A stretch of 64,000 bases of DNA from Haloglomus halophilum (GCF_024298885.1 NZ_CP101166.1:3099149-3163148), one strand, 5' to 3'; positions 1 to 8,854 are shown, counted from the first letter of the stretch. The notes: a model not told the origin generated them from the sequence alone. Translations and numbers: made by a program.

Positions 1-2522
1 GCGAACGATGCGGCCGGGAGCACCACGTCCGCGTGTTCGGCCGTCTCGGTGAGGAACACGTCCTGCACGACGAGGAAGTCGAGTTCGGCCAGCCCCTCCT
101 CGGCGTGCTGGATGTCCGGCTCCGAGAGCGCGGGATTCTCGCCCATCACGTACAGCCCCCGAACGTCGCCCTCGTGGATAGCCTGGAAGGTCTCCGTCAC
201 CTTCAGGCCGACCTCCTCCGGCGGGCGGGTGCCCCACACACCCTCGAACTCGTCGGCCACCTCCGGGTCCGTCGGGTCCCGGTAGCCGGGCAGCTTGTTC
301 GGGAGCGTCCCCATGTCACCGCCCCCGCCCTGGACGTTGTTGTGGCCGCGGAACGGGCTGAGGCCGGCGTTGCGCTTGCCGATGTGCCCCGTGACGAGGG
401 CGAGGTTCGCGACCGCGAGGACGTTCCGGGTGCCGTGGCCGTGCTGGGTCAGGCCCATCGCCCAGCCGAAGACGCAGGTGTCGGCCGCGGCGATTGCGGT
501 CGCCGTCTCGGCCAGGTCTTCGGGAGAGACACCCGCGAGGCGCTCGACCTCCGCGGGCGTGAAGGGGTCGACCTTCTCGCGCAGCGCCTCGAAGTTCTGG
601 ACGTGCTCCTCGACGAACGCGTCGTCGTACAGGTCGTGCTCGATGACGTACCGCGTGAGCCCGTTGAGCCACGCGATGTCGTAGCCCGGCCGGGTGCGGG
701 TGTACTGGTCGGCGTGCTCGGCGATGCCGGTCTCCCGCGGGTCGTAGACGTGGAGCGTCGCGCCGTCGCGGACGTTGCGCTTGATGTGCGTCGCGAGGAC
801 GGGGTGGGACTCGGTGGTGTTCGAGCCGGTGATGAGGTAACAGTCCGTGTTCGCCACGTCGTCGATGGAGTTGGACATGGCGCCGTAGCCGACCGTCTGG
901 AGCAGCGCCGCGACCGTCGAGGAGTGACAGAGCCGCGCGCAGTTGTCGACGTTCGGCGTCTCCAGCACCGCGCGGGCGAACTTCTGGAGCAGGTAGTCCT
1001 CCTCGTTGGTGCATTTCGAGGAGGCGAATGCCGAGAGCGCGTGTGGCCCGTGTTCGCGCTTGATGTCCCGGAGGCCGTCGGCGACGCGCTCGATGGCCTC
1101 GTCCCAGCCGACCTCGCGGAACCCGTCGGGTCCGGGTGTGTCGCCCCCGGCCGACGCATCGCGCACGAGCGGGCTGGTGAGGCGGTCGTCGCTCCCGACG
1201 AACTCGTAGCCGAACTTCCCCTTCACGCAGGTGGAGAAGTCGTTCGCCGGCGCGTGGTCGGGGTCGGTCGGCCGGACGGCCTTGATGTCGTCGTCCTTGC
1301 TGTGGACCTCGAACCGGCAGCCGACGGCGCAGTAGCCACAGGTGGTCTCGGTCGTCTCGATGTCGCGCGAGCGGACCCGCGCGACCCCACTCGCGATGTC
1401 GAACAGCCGGCCCTCAGAGAGCGTCCTCGCGGCCACGGCCTCGGCCGCGTGCTCTCCCTCCAGGAACGCGCGCTTGCCGGCGTCGCGGGCGGCCTGCCGG
1501 GCCTTCCGTTTGGCTTTCGCCATGAACCGCGCCACGCCCGACAGGTCGTCGTCGATGGCTCCGGCCCCCCCGGCCTCGTTGCCCAGTCCACCGCCCGCGT
1601 CGGGTCGGTCGGCGGTTGCGACGGGTTCGGCCTCGTGGACCGTCCCCACGCTGTTCTTCTGTGTGAACCCCGGGATGGGGAGCGTCGTCGAATCGGCGTA
1701 GTCGCTCTCGACGAGCGACCCGGTCGGGCAGACGGTGGCGCAGTGCCCGCAGGAGACGCAGGTGGAGTCGGCCATCGTGTCGGCCTCGCTCATGAAGCCG
1801 ATGCGGGGCTCGCCGTCCTCGTCCGTCTCGATTCGCAGGACGCCCTCCACCTGCACGTCGTTGCAGGCCTCGACACAGCGGTTACAGAGGATGCACTTGT
1901 TGCGGTCGATCTGGATGACGCCGGAGGTGTCGTCGACGGGCTCGTACGCGCTCCGGTCGTCCAGCACCCCGTAGCGCGGGTGCTCCACGTCGGCCTCGAT
2001 GGCGGCGTCCTGGAGTTCACAGCGGCCGTTCTTCCCGCAGGTGGTACAGCGGAGGTTGTGGTTCGAGAGGACGAGGTCGAGGTTGACCGAGCGGGCCTCC
2101 GCGGCGTCGGGGGCGTCCGTGCGGACCGTCGCGCCGTCCTCGGCGGGATGACTACAGGAGGGGACGAGCCCGTCGCCCGTCTCCACGACGCAGGTCCGGC
2201 AGGTCGTCCGGGGGCCGATCTCCTCGGCCGCCTCCGTGTCGCGGTCGTAGTGGCACAGGGCCGGGACCTCGTCGCCCGCGTCGGCGGCCTCGACGGCATC
2301 CAGGAGGGTCGCGCCCTCCGGCACCGCGACGGCCTCGCCGTCGACGGTGACCGTCAGCATCCCGTCGTCCGCGTCGGCGCCGCGCGCGGAGTACCGCGGC
2401 GGGTCGTTGGCCGTGCCGGTGCGGAAGTCCTCCGTCAGCGGTGTCGACGGCCGCGGGTCCTCGATGTCGGGGACGCGCGGGAGCTCGGCGGGCGGGTCGC
2501 CCTCGCCGTCGTCGGCGCTCAC
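1..2522 (-). CDS. Formate dehydrogenase alpha subunit (molybdopterin), 3' end beyond window
   Basis: Catalytic subunit of a formate dehydrogenase-type molybdopterin oxidoreductase with a NuoG-like N-terminus. About 840 codons are visible; the C-terminus lies outside the left edge. In order: a plant-type 2Fe-2S domain, an H-x3-C-x2-C-x5-C cluster site (NHNLRCTTCGKNGRC), two ferredoxin-like 4Fe-4S motifs (CILCNRCVEAC; CVSCGHCATVC), the molybdopterin-domain 4Fe-4S (CGYCAVGC), then the active-site segment NCARLCHSSTV, where Cys532 (codon TGT, 927-929) sits at the place used by selenocysteine in E. coli FdhF. The GTG start overlaps the stop of the upstream NuoF-like gene by 4 bases (GTGA), so the two are translationally coupled. 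No Tat signal is seen, so a cytoplasmic enzyme is inferred. Confidence 0.9.
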   Translation of the reverse strand, partial: MSADDGEGDPPAELPRVPDIEDPRPSTPLTEDFRTGTANDPPRYSARGADADDGMLTVTVDGEAVAVPEGATLLDAVEAADAGDEVPALCHYDRDTEAAEEIGPRTTCRTCVVETGDGLVPSCSHPAEDGATVRTDAPDAAEARSVNLDLVLSNHNLRCTTCGKNGRCELQDAAIEADVEHPRYGVLDDRSAYEPVDDTSGVIQIDRNKCILCNRCVEACNDVQVEGVLRIETDEDGEPRIGFMSEADTMADSTCVSCGHCATVCPTGSLVESDYADSTTLPIPGFTQKNSVGTVHEAEPVATADRPDAGGGLGNEAGGAGAIDDDLSGVARFMAKAKRKARQAARDAGKRAFLEGEHAAEAVAARTLSEGRLFDIASGVARVRSRDIETTETTCGYCAVGCRFEVHSKDDDIKAVRPTDPDHAPANDFSTCVKGKFGYEFVGSDDRLTSPLVRDASAGGDTPGPDGFREVGWDEAIERVADGLRDIKREHGPHALSAFASSKCTNEEDYLLQKFARAVLETPNVDNCARLCHSSTVAALLQTVGYGAMSNSIDDVANTDCYLITGSNTTESHPVLATHIKRNVRDGATLHVYDPRETGIAEHADQYTRTRPGYDIAWLNGLTRYVIEHDLYDDAFVEEHVQNFEALREKVDPFTPAEVERLAGVSPEDLAETATAIAAADTCVFGWAMGLTQHGHGTRNVLAVANLALVTGHIGKRNAGLSPFRGHNNVQGGGGDMGTLPNKLPGYRDPTDPEVADEFEGVWGTRPPEEVGLKVTETFQAIHEGDVRGLYVMGENPALSEPDIQHAEEGLAELDFLVVQDVFLTETAEHADVVLPAASF

Positions 2523-4078
2523 GCCCAGACACCTCCGGGGCCCTCGGCCCCCTCGTCGGGAGCGTCGTCGAAGCACTCGCCGGCGGGACAGTCGCCGTCG
2601 GCGTGGGCACGGACCTCGCCGGCGAAGCGGTCCAGCGCCGTCCGGGCCGGGCGCGCCGCCTCGCGCCCGAACGCACAGAGGCTCGTCTCCCCCATCGTGC
2701 GGAGGAGTTCGCGCAGTCCGGCCTCGTCGTGGTCGCCGGCGTAGACCTCTCGGAGCCCCTCGTGGAGCTGCTTCGAGCCCTCGCGGCAGGGGACACAGCG
2801 CCCGCAGTTGGCCTCGCGGGCGAACGCGGCCCGGCGGCCGACGGCGGCCAGCACGCAGGCGCCCGCGAACGCCTCCACGGCACCCGCGGTGCCGCAGTCG
2901 GCGGCCCGGAGCGCGGGCGCCCCGGCGGGCACGTCGAGGTCGCGCGTCAGGCCACCGAAACGCCCCCCGACGACGGCCCAATCCGGCTTCCGACCGGTGT
3001 CGAGCGCCGTGAGTACTCGACCGACCGGTGCGTCCGTCGGGAGTTCGACGGTCGCCGCCGGGGCCATGGCGTCGCCGCCGGGTCCGCGCGGCGTGGCCGT
3101 GACGAGCCGCGTCCCCGGGTCCCCCGCGTCGGGGTCGAAGGCGTCGGGTTCCCGCAACAGCGCCACGAACTGGGCCAGCGTCCGGGGCGTGTGGACCACG
3201 GTCGGGCGGCCGTACAGCCCCCACTCGGCCGGGCCGGGGGGTCGTCGGCGCGCCTCGATGCGGTCCGACCCCTCCAGCGCCTCCAGCGCCATCGTCGGCT
3301 CGCCGGCGGCGAACGTGTCGGGCCCGGAGGCCACCTGCACGGTCACGGCCGCGGGGGCCAGCGCGTCGGCCGCGCGCGCGGTCCGGTCGGCCGCGAGGTC
3401 GTCGGTCTCGCCGACGTACACCACCACGTCATCGGCGTCGACGATGCCGGCGACGGCGAACGCGCCCGCGAGCACCTGTGCCGGCGCCGAGGCGAGCAGC
3501 AACTCGTCGCCGGCCACGGCCGCGTCGGCCTCGTTCGCGTTCACGACGACGACCGGGTCGCCCGCGGCGTCGCGGGCTGTCTCCCAGACGCCGGCGACGG
3601 GCCGGTCGCGCGCGGCGTCGCCACGCCCGCGGCCCAGCAACCCGACGCGCGCGGCGTGGTCGAGCGTCACCTCGGGGTCGCCCGGGAGCGACGGCCGCAG
3701 CTCGGGGTCGAACTCGTCGACGCGCGTCCAGCCACAGGGGCCGAGCATGCGCCGCCGGCCGACGGCCAGTGGCCCCTCCGCGGGGGTCGGGAACCGGGCC
3801 GTTCCGGGCTGGTGCTCCACGACGGCGTGTGCGTGGAGCATCGGCCGGCCGTCGTGGAACTCGCCCGCGAGTCGCTCGCAGGTCCCGATATCCGCGTTCG
3901 TGTGGATGGCGGTCCGCCCGTCGCGGGTGACGAGGGCCAGCGGCTCCAGTGCCGGCACGCCCGTGGACCCAACGGGGACCACCGCCACGTCCTCGGGCGC
4001 CGCCTCGCGGGTCGCGCGCAACCGCTCGGTCGCATCCCGGCCGGCGGTCACGGCGACCCGTGCGGTGGATTCGGTCAT
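2519..4078 (-). CDS. NuoF-like iron-sulfur partner of formate dehydrogenase, degenerate
   Basis: 519 residues related to the NADH-binding 51 kDa subunit of complex I and to FdhB/HydB. The C-terminal 4Fe-4S site is intact (CGRCVPCREG plus a later Cys in TSLCAFG). The central Rossmann region aligns by eye with NuoF (GEPTMALEALEG for GEETALINSLEG; LYGRPTVVHTPRTL). The FMN/NADH loop normally RGRGGAGF is GRGRGDAAR, and the N-terminal thioredoxin-like part has Ser/Thr where Fe-S cysteines are expected (VGSTGVPALEPL). NAD reactivity is therefore doubtful. ATG at 4078 is chosen because the open frame upstream lacks conservation and runs through the divergent promoter region. It heads the two-gene fdh operon. 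Confidence 0.85.
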   Translation of the reverse strand: MTESTARVAVTAGRDATERLRATREAAPEDVAVVPVGSTGVPALEPLALVTRDGRTAIHTNADIGTCERLAGEFHDGRPMLHAHAVVEHQPGTARFPTPAEGPLAVGRRRMLGPCGWTRVDEFDPELRPSLPGDPEVTLDHAARVGLLGRGRGDAARDRPVAGVWETARDAAGDPVVVVNANEADAAVAGDELLLASAPAQVLAGAFAVAGIVDADDVVVYVGETDDLAADRTARAADALAPAAVTVQVASGPDTFAAGEPTMALEALEGSDRIEARRRPPGPAEWGLYGRPTVVHTPRTLAQFVALLREPDAFDPDAGDPGTRLVTATPRGPGGDAMAPAATVELPTDAPVGRVLTALDTGRKPDWAVVGGRFGGLTRDLDVPAGAPALRAADCGTAGAVEAFAGACVLAAVGRRAAFAREANCGRCVPCREGSKQLHEGLREVYAGDHDEAGLRELLRTMGETSLCAFGREAARPARTALDRFAGEVRAHADGDCPAGECFDDAPDEGAEGPGGVWA

Positions 4079-4213
4079 TCCGCGAACGCACGGCCGTCGG
4101 CGTGATAAGAATTGGCGCCCCGGTGCCCGCGTCGGGTTCGCCCCACGTCCTCGCGCCCGGGCGGTCCCGCCGGAAGGGATACGATTACGGGCCGGGCTAC
4201 CCTCGGACCGGAC

Positions 4214-4441
4214 ATGTCCGAGAACCGCGTCGTGGAGGGGCGGATGGTGACGCCAGCGAAGCTGGCCGAACTCATCGAGGGGGAGTCCCCGATGGATACC
4301 GAGGGTATCGAGGACGCCGATCGGGACTGCCCGGAGTGTGGCGGGAACGTCCTCAGCGTCGGCTACATGCCCAGCGTCACGGAGTTCGTGACGGGCTACA
4401 AGTGTCAGGACTGTGCGTGGAGCGAGACGGACCGGGACTGA
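4214..4441 (+). CDS. Small zinc-ribbon protein (DUF5795-like)
   Basis: 75 residues with one CxxC pair in DCPECGGNV and a second in YKCQDCAW, a typical small zinc ribbon. It resembles, from memory, the haloarchaeal DUF5795 family; function unknown. It is transcribed divergently from the NuoF-like gene and ends one base before the convergent glycosyltransferase gene. Start is the first ATG, at MSENRVVEG. It could act in nucleic-acid or protein binding, but nothing in the sequence decides. Confidence 0.8.
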   Translation: MSENRVVEGRMVTPAKLAELIEGESPMDTEGIEDADRDCPECGGNVLSVGYMPSVTEFVTGYKCQDCAWSETDRD

Positions 4442-4442
4442 C

Positions 4443-5729
4443 TCAGGCGTGCTTCGCGACCCGGTACCAGTCCCCCGCGCCACCCACCAGGTACTCGATG
4501 ACTGCCCTCGTGAAGACGACGCCGTACAGGGGGAACAGCAGTGGTGCGAGCGCCCAGGAGATGCCGACCCCGTCGAGCGGCCCGCGACGGTAGTCGAGAT
4601 ACCGGACACACGCCGCGAGGAGGACGACCGTGCCGACCGGGACCATCGTGACCAGGCCGGCACCGATGCTCACGAGCACGATGAACTTCGAGAGGAGCGA
4701 GATGAGCATCATCCCCCCGACGAGGGAGCTGCCACAGATAGCGAGTCCGAGCACGTCCCGGTAGCCGGTCGGCCGGAGCGCGTCGCGTGTGAGCCGGTGG
4801 AACACCTGTACGTACCCCCGGACCCAGCGCTTCCGCTGGCCCCACCAGTCGCGCATCGAATGGGCCGCGTCGATGGTCGAGGGGGCGTGCAGTAGCTCGC
4901 GGACGGTCAGCCCCTCGGTGTAACACTGGTACGCGAAGTAGTAGTCCTCGGTGAGCATGTCCCGGTCGTAGCCGCCGACCGCCTCGTACGCTCCTCGCCG
5001 GAACACGACCGCCCGGCTGGCCGCCATCCGGAACCCGGTGAGCCGATACAGGAGCCGGCGACCGACGTAGCTCAACAGGACCGACTCGTAGTACGCCAGC
5101 GCCTCGACGACCCCGTTCGGACGCGGGACCGTCCGTCCCTGGACGACATCCGCGTCCTCGAGCCGGGCGAGCGCGTGCTCGATGAACTCGGGAGCCACCC
5201 GCTCGTCCGCGTCGAAGACGCCGATGTACCGACCCTCGGTCTGCTCGACGGCACAGGAGATCGCGCCGGCCTTCGACCCCGGGTAGCGGGTGTTCGGGAG
5301 GCAGCGCACCTGCTCGAACTCCCCCGCGAGCCGCCTGGCTTCACGGAGGCTCGCCCCATCGTCCGTCTCCGGGACGACCATCACGCGTACCGGGTGCGTC
5401 GAGTCGACGAGACTCCGGACGCTCCGTGAGAGGACGTTCGCGTCCCCGTAGACCGGGACGATGGCGACGACCGGCTCCGAGTGAGCCACCTCGACCTCGG
5501 CCGGGTCGCGAGCGAGCTTCGCGACGAACAGGGCCCCCGAGAGGAGGATGACCCCGGTGAACGTGACGCTCGAGACGAACGCCTGGAGGACACCGACGGT
5601 GACGGCGATGATGACGAGGTTGAGATGGACCGTGATGAATCGGAACCCGATCAGCAGCTGCGTGACCAGTAGCCCCGTCGACACGGAGAGGAACAGCAAC
5701 CGGTCGACCCACTGCTGGACCCGTATCAT
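4443..5729 (-). CDS. Membrane glycosyltransferase, family 2
   Basis: 428 residues. Two or three N-terminal membrane helices (about 10-70), a cytosolic GT2 domain and three or four C-terminal helices (about 325-415), the layout of processive cellulose/hyaluronan-synthase-like enzymes. Motifs visible: DADE (metal/nucleotide-sugar site), TED (catalytic base region) and QRKRW (the QxxRW acceptor motif). It probably transfers sugars from nucleotide donors to a lipid or polysaccharide at the membrane. It stands alone with no other glycan genes beside it, so the product cannot be named. Confidence 0.87.
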   Translation of the reverse strand: MIRVQQWVDRLLFLSVSTGLLVTQLLIGFRFITVHLNLVIIAVTVGVLQAFVSSVTFTGVILLSGALFVAKLARDPAEVEVAHSEPVVAIVPVYGDANVLSRSVRSLVDSTHPVRVMVVPETDDGASLREARRLAGEFEQVRCLPNTRYPGSKAGAISCAVEQTEGRYIGVFDADERVAPEFIEHALARLEDADVVQGRTVPRPNGVVEALAYYESVLLSYVGRRLLYRLTGFRMAASRAVVFRRGAYEAVGGYDRDMLTEDYYFAYQCYTEGLTVRELLHAPSTIDAAHSMRDWWGQRKRWVRGYVQVFHRLTRDALRPTGYRDVLGLAICGSSLVGGMMLISLLSKFIVLVSIGAGLVTMVPVGTVVLLAACVRYLDYRRGPLDGVGISWALAPLLFPLYGVVFTRAVIEYLVGGAGDWYRVAKHA

Positions 5730-5837
5730 TCCAGTTCAGCTCATCGGACACCTGCGACGGTCGGACGACATCACCGTTACGATGTCGCGCCGGAGACCCA
5801 CTCGACGGCTGTCTCGGGGCTCCCGCCCGCGGTTCGG

Positions 5838-6215
5838 TCACTCCTGCGCCGGTCCGCCCGGGAGCAGCTGGCCCCACATCACCTTCTCCGGTACCCGGAC
5901 CGTCAGCGGCGCCTCGACCGGAATCTGGCAGGAGAGTCGGGGGTAGCCCGCGGCTGCGGCGGCGCGGTCGTGCCAGTGCGTGGGTTCTGGAGCAGTGCCC
6001 CCCTCGAACCGCACGCCGCAGGTTCCACACAGCCCGCGTCCGCCGCAGTTGGCGACCCGCGAGACAGGCCCGTACACGTCGAAGCCCGCGTCCAGCAGCG
6101 CGTCCCGGAGTTGGGTGCCCCGCTCGACGCGGAGCGTCGTCTCGTAGTCGCCGGCCCGGACCGTCACCGGAATCGTGTCGTCCTCGCGGGGTCCGGCCGA
6201 GTCGTCGTCGCTCAC
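5838..6215 (-). CDS. 2Fe-2S ferredoxin-like protein
   Basis: 125 residues with the plant-type pattern NCGGRGLCGTC and a final Cys in LSCQIP, giving four ligands for a 2Fe-2S cluster. The GTG start at 6215 is chosen because the only upstream ATG in frame lies in the tRNA-Trp region. The first ten or so residues are acidic, as in haloarchaeal ferredoxins. It is a soluble electron carrier by family; its partner is not evident from neighbours, although the formate dehydrogenase operon is 1.8 kb away on the same strand. Confidence 0.82.
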   Translation of the reverse strand: MSDDDSAGPREDDTIPVTVRAGDYETTLRVERGTQLRDALLDAGFDVYGPVSRVANCGGRGLCGTCGVRFEGGTAPEPTHWHDRAAAAAGYPRLSCQIPVEAPLTVRVPEKVMWGQLLPGGPAQE

Positions 6216-6308
6216 GGTCGGCCGTTCGCACGCCGGCGGCGAAACGCTTCCGACGGCCTCCCACGGAACCGAAATCCCTTTAGACGGAACCGGGGTACGT
6301 GATGGCGA

Positions 6309-6486
6309 GGGGCTGTGGCCAAGCCAGGCATGGCGACTGACTCCAGAGGCCACGCGCCCGGGACGAGACTCCAGACTGATATACCGAGCGACCGGCTGAT
6401 CACCGCGTCGCGATGACGACCCTCTGGAGAACCGAGGCGCAACCGGAGATATCAGTCGATCGGGGGTTCAAATCCCTCCGGCCCCA
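6309..6486 (+). tRNA. tRNA-Trp (CCA) with 104-nt intron
   Basis: Acceptor arms 6309-6315 and 6479-6485 pair over 7 bp, discriminator A6486; D arm 6318-6334; anticodon stem ACTGA (6336-6340) with TCAGT (6452-6456); anticodon CCA 6343-6345; T stem GGGGG/CCCTC around TTCAAAT. The canonical position 37/38 is interrupted by 6347-6450. This exon-intron arrangement is the same as the known Haloferax volcanii tRNA-Trp gene. CCA is not encoded. Confidence 0.97.
6347..6450 (+). ncRNA. tRNA-Trp intron, probable box C/D guide RNA
   Basis: The 104-nt intron carries CTGA D-type boxes at 6376-6379 and 6396-6399 and a C-like box GCGATGA at 6410-6416. A segment CTCTGGAG (about 6422-6429) is complementary to the anticodon region CTCCAGAG. 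In Haloferax the tRNA-Trp intron guides 2'-O-methylation of positions 34 and 39 of its own transcript; the same role is inferred here. Confidence 0.75.
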
Positions 6487-6613
6487 TAACCGCTCTTTAC
6501 ACCGCTTAGAGAGATTCTCCTCCGGAATTTGCACATCATTTATCAACCCGCAGGGCAAGAGGATTCCGGTAGATATGACCCCCTGCCGATGGGGGCGGTG
6601 CGCCTTCTCGGTG

Positions 6614-7300
6614 TTACCCGGATATGTTGCCAATGGTACTGTAGGTGAAAAGGAAAACCACGGCGAAAAGTGCTAATCCAAGCGCCTTTACTAGTGAAAC
6701 CCAGAAGTTCAGTCCCTTCCCCTCGGTCAGTTCCCAATGAGCATATGGGAATAACCGATACCGATAGGCGGTACTGACTAAGGCAACCATGAAAATGAAG
6801 AATTTTATATATAATCCGGGGATGCGTCGTTCGGCAGGGTAGAATATCCCGAGAGGAGCGATAAGGAGAAAATAGTGGCCAGCGATAACTGAGAATATGA
6901 TTGCTAACGGAGCCATATACCCATGACCACTCAAATATGTTCGAAATCTGTTCTTTCGTCTTTCCATGAATTGGCTGATTATCTCCTTGATACTTTCCCG
7001 CCATCGGGCTTCTCCTTTGAGGAGGAGTCTATGGCTATCCTGCCGGTCGCAGTTCCCGATTATCTTGCCTTCCCCTCTTTCCCCCTCAAACGAGAACTGA
7101 AACGAGGTTGTATATTCGGGTACCATTCCGTCGGACAAGAGGCCATTTACAGAATGATATGAATCTTCGAACCCGTTTGAATCGATAGTTATCTCAATTA
7201 TTGGGCTCTCGAGCGCATTTATGATACATTCTTCAAGCTTCCGAAGGTCCCTCGGTCGGAGAGCGACTGAGGGTAACTCAGTTCTCGTGATTTCCCCCAT
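6614..7300 (-). CDS. Hypothetical membrane protein, AT-rich
   Basis: 228 residues not recognised as a family. The first 120 residues look soluble (mixed alpha/beta with several charged stretches); about 125-225 hold three or four membrane helices (GYMAPLAIIFSVIAGHYFLL, IKFFIFMVALVSTA, LVKALGLALFAVVFLF). Codon use and GC are clearly lower than in neighbouring genes, with many A/T third positions, suggesting recent acquisition. It lies about 130 bp downstream of tRNA-Trp, a common integration site, but no copy of the tRNA 3' end was found beyond it. ATG 7300 is the first start. Confidence 0.7.
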   Translation of the reverse strand: MGEITRTELPSVALRPRDLRKLEECIINALESPIIEITIDSNGFEDSYHSVNGLLSDGMVPEYTTSFQFSFEGERGEGKIIGNCDRQDSHRLLLKGEARWRESIKEIISQFMERRKNRFRTYLSGHGYMAPLAIIFSVIAGHYFLLIAPLGIFYPAERRIPGLYIKFFIFMVALVSTAYRYRLFPYAHWELTEGKGLNFWVSLVKALGLALFAVVFLFTYSTIGNISG

Positions 7301-7534
7301 ACCATTGAGAGAGTATTATGCCACTGAAATATATCCCCCCGGAGAACCCTCGATTATTGATATGAGAGGTCAATAGTTGCTATCGAGCGAGTTCTATAAT
7401 AGTCGCATATACTGCGCTCGATTCGTGGGATCTACCAGAGGATAGGGAGCTGCTCTAGCGAGCGTGCAGCGTGCTCGCCGGCAGCCCGACCCCCCGCCCG
7501 TAGCTTGAATACCCAGTCACCCCACGGACGGTTC
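7301..7534. other. AT-rich intergenic stretch
   Basis: About 230 bases, AT-rich in its first half, between the divergent hypothetical membrane protein and the esterase gene. It must hold both promoters; no repeat, tRNA fragment or integrase remnant was seen. Confidence 0.5.
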
Positions 7535-8488
7535 ATGCCCGACGAGCCCCACCCACAGGCGAAGGCGCTGCTCGAACAGCTCGACGCCCAGAACGCGCCG
7601 CCGACGTACGGCGTCACGCCCGAGGTCGCGCGCGAGCAGTTCCGCCGGCTGACCGCCGAGATGGAACCCACGGAGGTCGGGGACATCGCGGACTTCGCCA
7701 TCGAGGGGCCCGAGGGGCCGATTCCCATCCGGGCGTACGTCCCCGAGGGGGAGGGGCCGTTCCCGGTACTCGTCTACTACCACGGCGGCGGCTGGGTCAT
7801 CGGGGGTATCGACGAGTACGAGAACGTCACGTCGGCTATCTGCGACCGCGCGGAGGCCGTCGTCCTCTCCGTGGACTACCGGCTCGCGCCCGAACACCCG
7901 TTCCCCGCACAACTGGAGGACGCGTACGCGGCACTCGTGTGGGCCAGCGAGTTCGCCGCGGACGTCTCGGGGGACCCCGAACGCGTGGCCGTCGGCGGGG
8001 ACAGCGCCGGTGGGAACCTCGCGGCGGCCGTGTCGCTGCTGGCGCGCGACCGCAGCGGCCCCGCCATCGACCACCAGTCGCTCATCTACCCGGCGGTGGC
8101 CTCGCCCGTCATCCACGACTTCGACTCCTACGAGGAGAACGCGGAGGGCTACTTCCTGGAGCGCCGGAGCATCGAGTGGTTCTACGAGCGCTGGCTCCCG
8201 AGCGAACTGCACGCGCGCAACGAGTACGCCGCGCCCCTGCTCGCGCGTGACCTGTCCGGGCTCCCGCCGGCGACCGTCGTGACGGCGGGGTTCGACCCGC
8301 TTCGCGACGAGGGCATCGCGTACGCCGACCGGCTCGCCGAGGCCGACGTGCCGGTCCACCACCAGCACTACGACGATATGATCCACGGGTTCGCCAGCAT
8401 GACCGAGATGCTGGACACGGCCCACGCCGCCGTGGACGTGGTGGCAGACGAGGTCGCGGCGGCGCTCGATGCGTCGCGCTCGGGCTAA
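7535..8488 (+). CDS. Alpha/beta hydrolase, hormone-sensitive-lipase (HSL) type esterase
   Basis: 317 residues. HGGGW oxyanion motif at 83-87, nucleophile Ser157 in GDSAGG, acid Asp254 in FDPLRDEG and His284 in MIHGF give the full HSL-family catalytic set. It hydrolyses carboxyl esters of short or medium acids; natural substrate unknown. No signal peptide, so cytoplasmic. ATG at 7535 is preferred to a TTG ten codons upstream because family members begin just before the PQAKALLEQL-type helix. It stands as a single gene. Confidence 0.9.
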   Translation: MPDEPHPQAKALLEQLDAQNAPPTYGVTPEVAREQFRRLTAEMEPTEVGDIADFAIEGPEGPIPIRAYVPEGEGPFPVLVYYHGGGWVIGGIDEYENVTSAICDRAEAVVLSVDYRLAPEHPFPAQLEDAYAALVWASEFAADVSGDPERVAVGGDSAGGNLAAAVSLLARDRSGPAIDHQSLIYPAVASPVIHDFDSYEENAEGYFLERRSIEWFYERWLPSELHARNEYAAPLLARDLSGLPPATVVTAGFDPLRDEGIAYADRLAEADVPVHHQHYDDMIHGFASMTEMLDTAHAAVDVVADEVAAALDASRSG

Positions 8489-8626
8489 CTGCTACTGCTG
8501 CTGCTGGTCACGAGAGCCCGGACCGTCCGTGGACAGCGGCGCCGGGTGGGTCGCGCGGCTCTCGGTGGGCGGGTGCGGCTCTCGGTGGACGAGTCAGTGA
8601 AAGAGATCAGGATGTCGTTCGGGGGG

Positions 8627-8854
8627 TTACGCGGTCAGGCGGCGGCCGAACCGCCTGACCTGACGACCGAGCCGCCGGACCTCGCCGTCGACACGCGCCG
8701 CGAGGGTGCGTACGTCGTGTCGGGGCTTCGCGCGCCCCACGAGCCGCTGCATCCAGCTGGCGTGCCGGAGCGGCGATTCCGTCTCCGCCGCCGCTCGCTC
8801 GGCGACCTTCGGCGGCAGGTCCCGGTTCTCGACCGCGGTTCGGTTGGGTTTCAT
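8627..8854 (-). CDS. Small basic hypothetical protein
   Basis: 75 residues, very arginine-rich toward the C-terminus with a heptad-like run, and no recognised domain. Third codon positions are GC-rich and the ATG (MKPNRTAVENRD) is well placed, so it may be real. A basic protein is unusual among acidic haloarchaeal proteins. An overlapping frame on the other strand is of similar length, so confidence is low. Confidence 0.4.
   Translation of the reverse strand: MKPNRTAVENRDLPPKVAERAAAETESPLRHASWMQRLVGRAKPRHDVRTLAARVDGEVRRLGRQVRRFGRRLTA

Noticed and set aside
924-932. Possible selenocysteine codon in formate dehydrogenase
   Set aside because: The codon at the active-site position is TGT (Cys), not TGA, and no SECIS-like hairpin need be assumed.
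33-2744. Long open frame on the plus strand opposite formate dehydrogenase
   Set aside because: Rich in Arg, Val, Gly with no domain; it is the antisense shadow of a GC-rich gene. The same applies to long frames opposite sdhA (23849-25291), opposite the Tat lamin-tail gene (12623-13909) and opposite aglB (61372-62667).
6400-6676. Short frames overlapping tRNA-Trp and its flank
   Set aside because: They run through the mature tRNA and intron on both strands, so coding is not credible.
6487-7534. Attachment-site duplication of tRNA-Trp
   Set aside because: I looked for the 3' end string TTCAAATCC and its neighbours up to the esterase gene and found no second copy.
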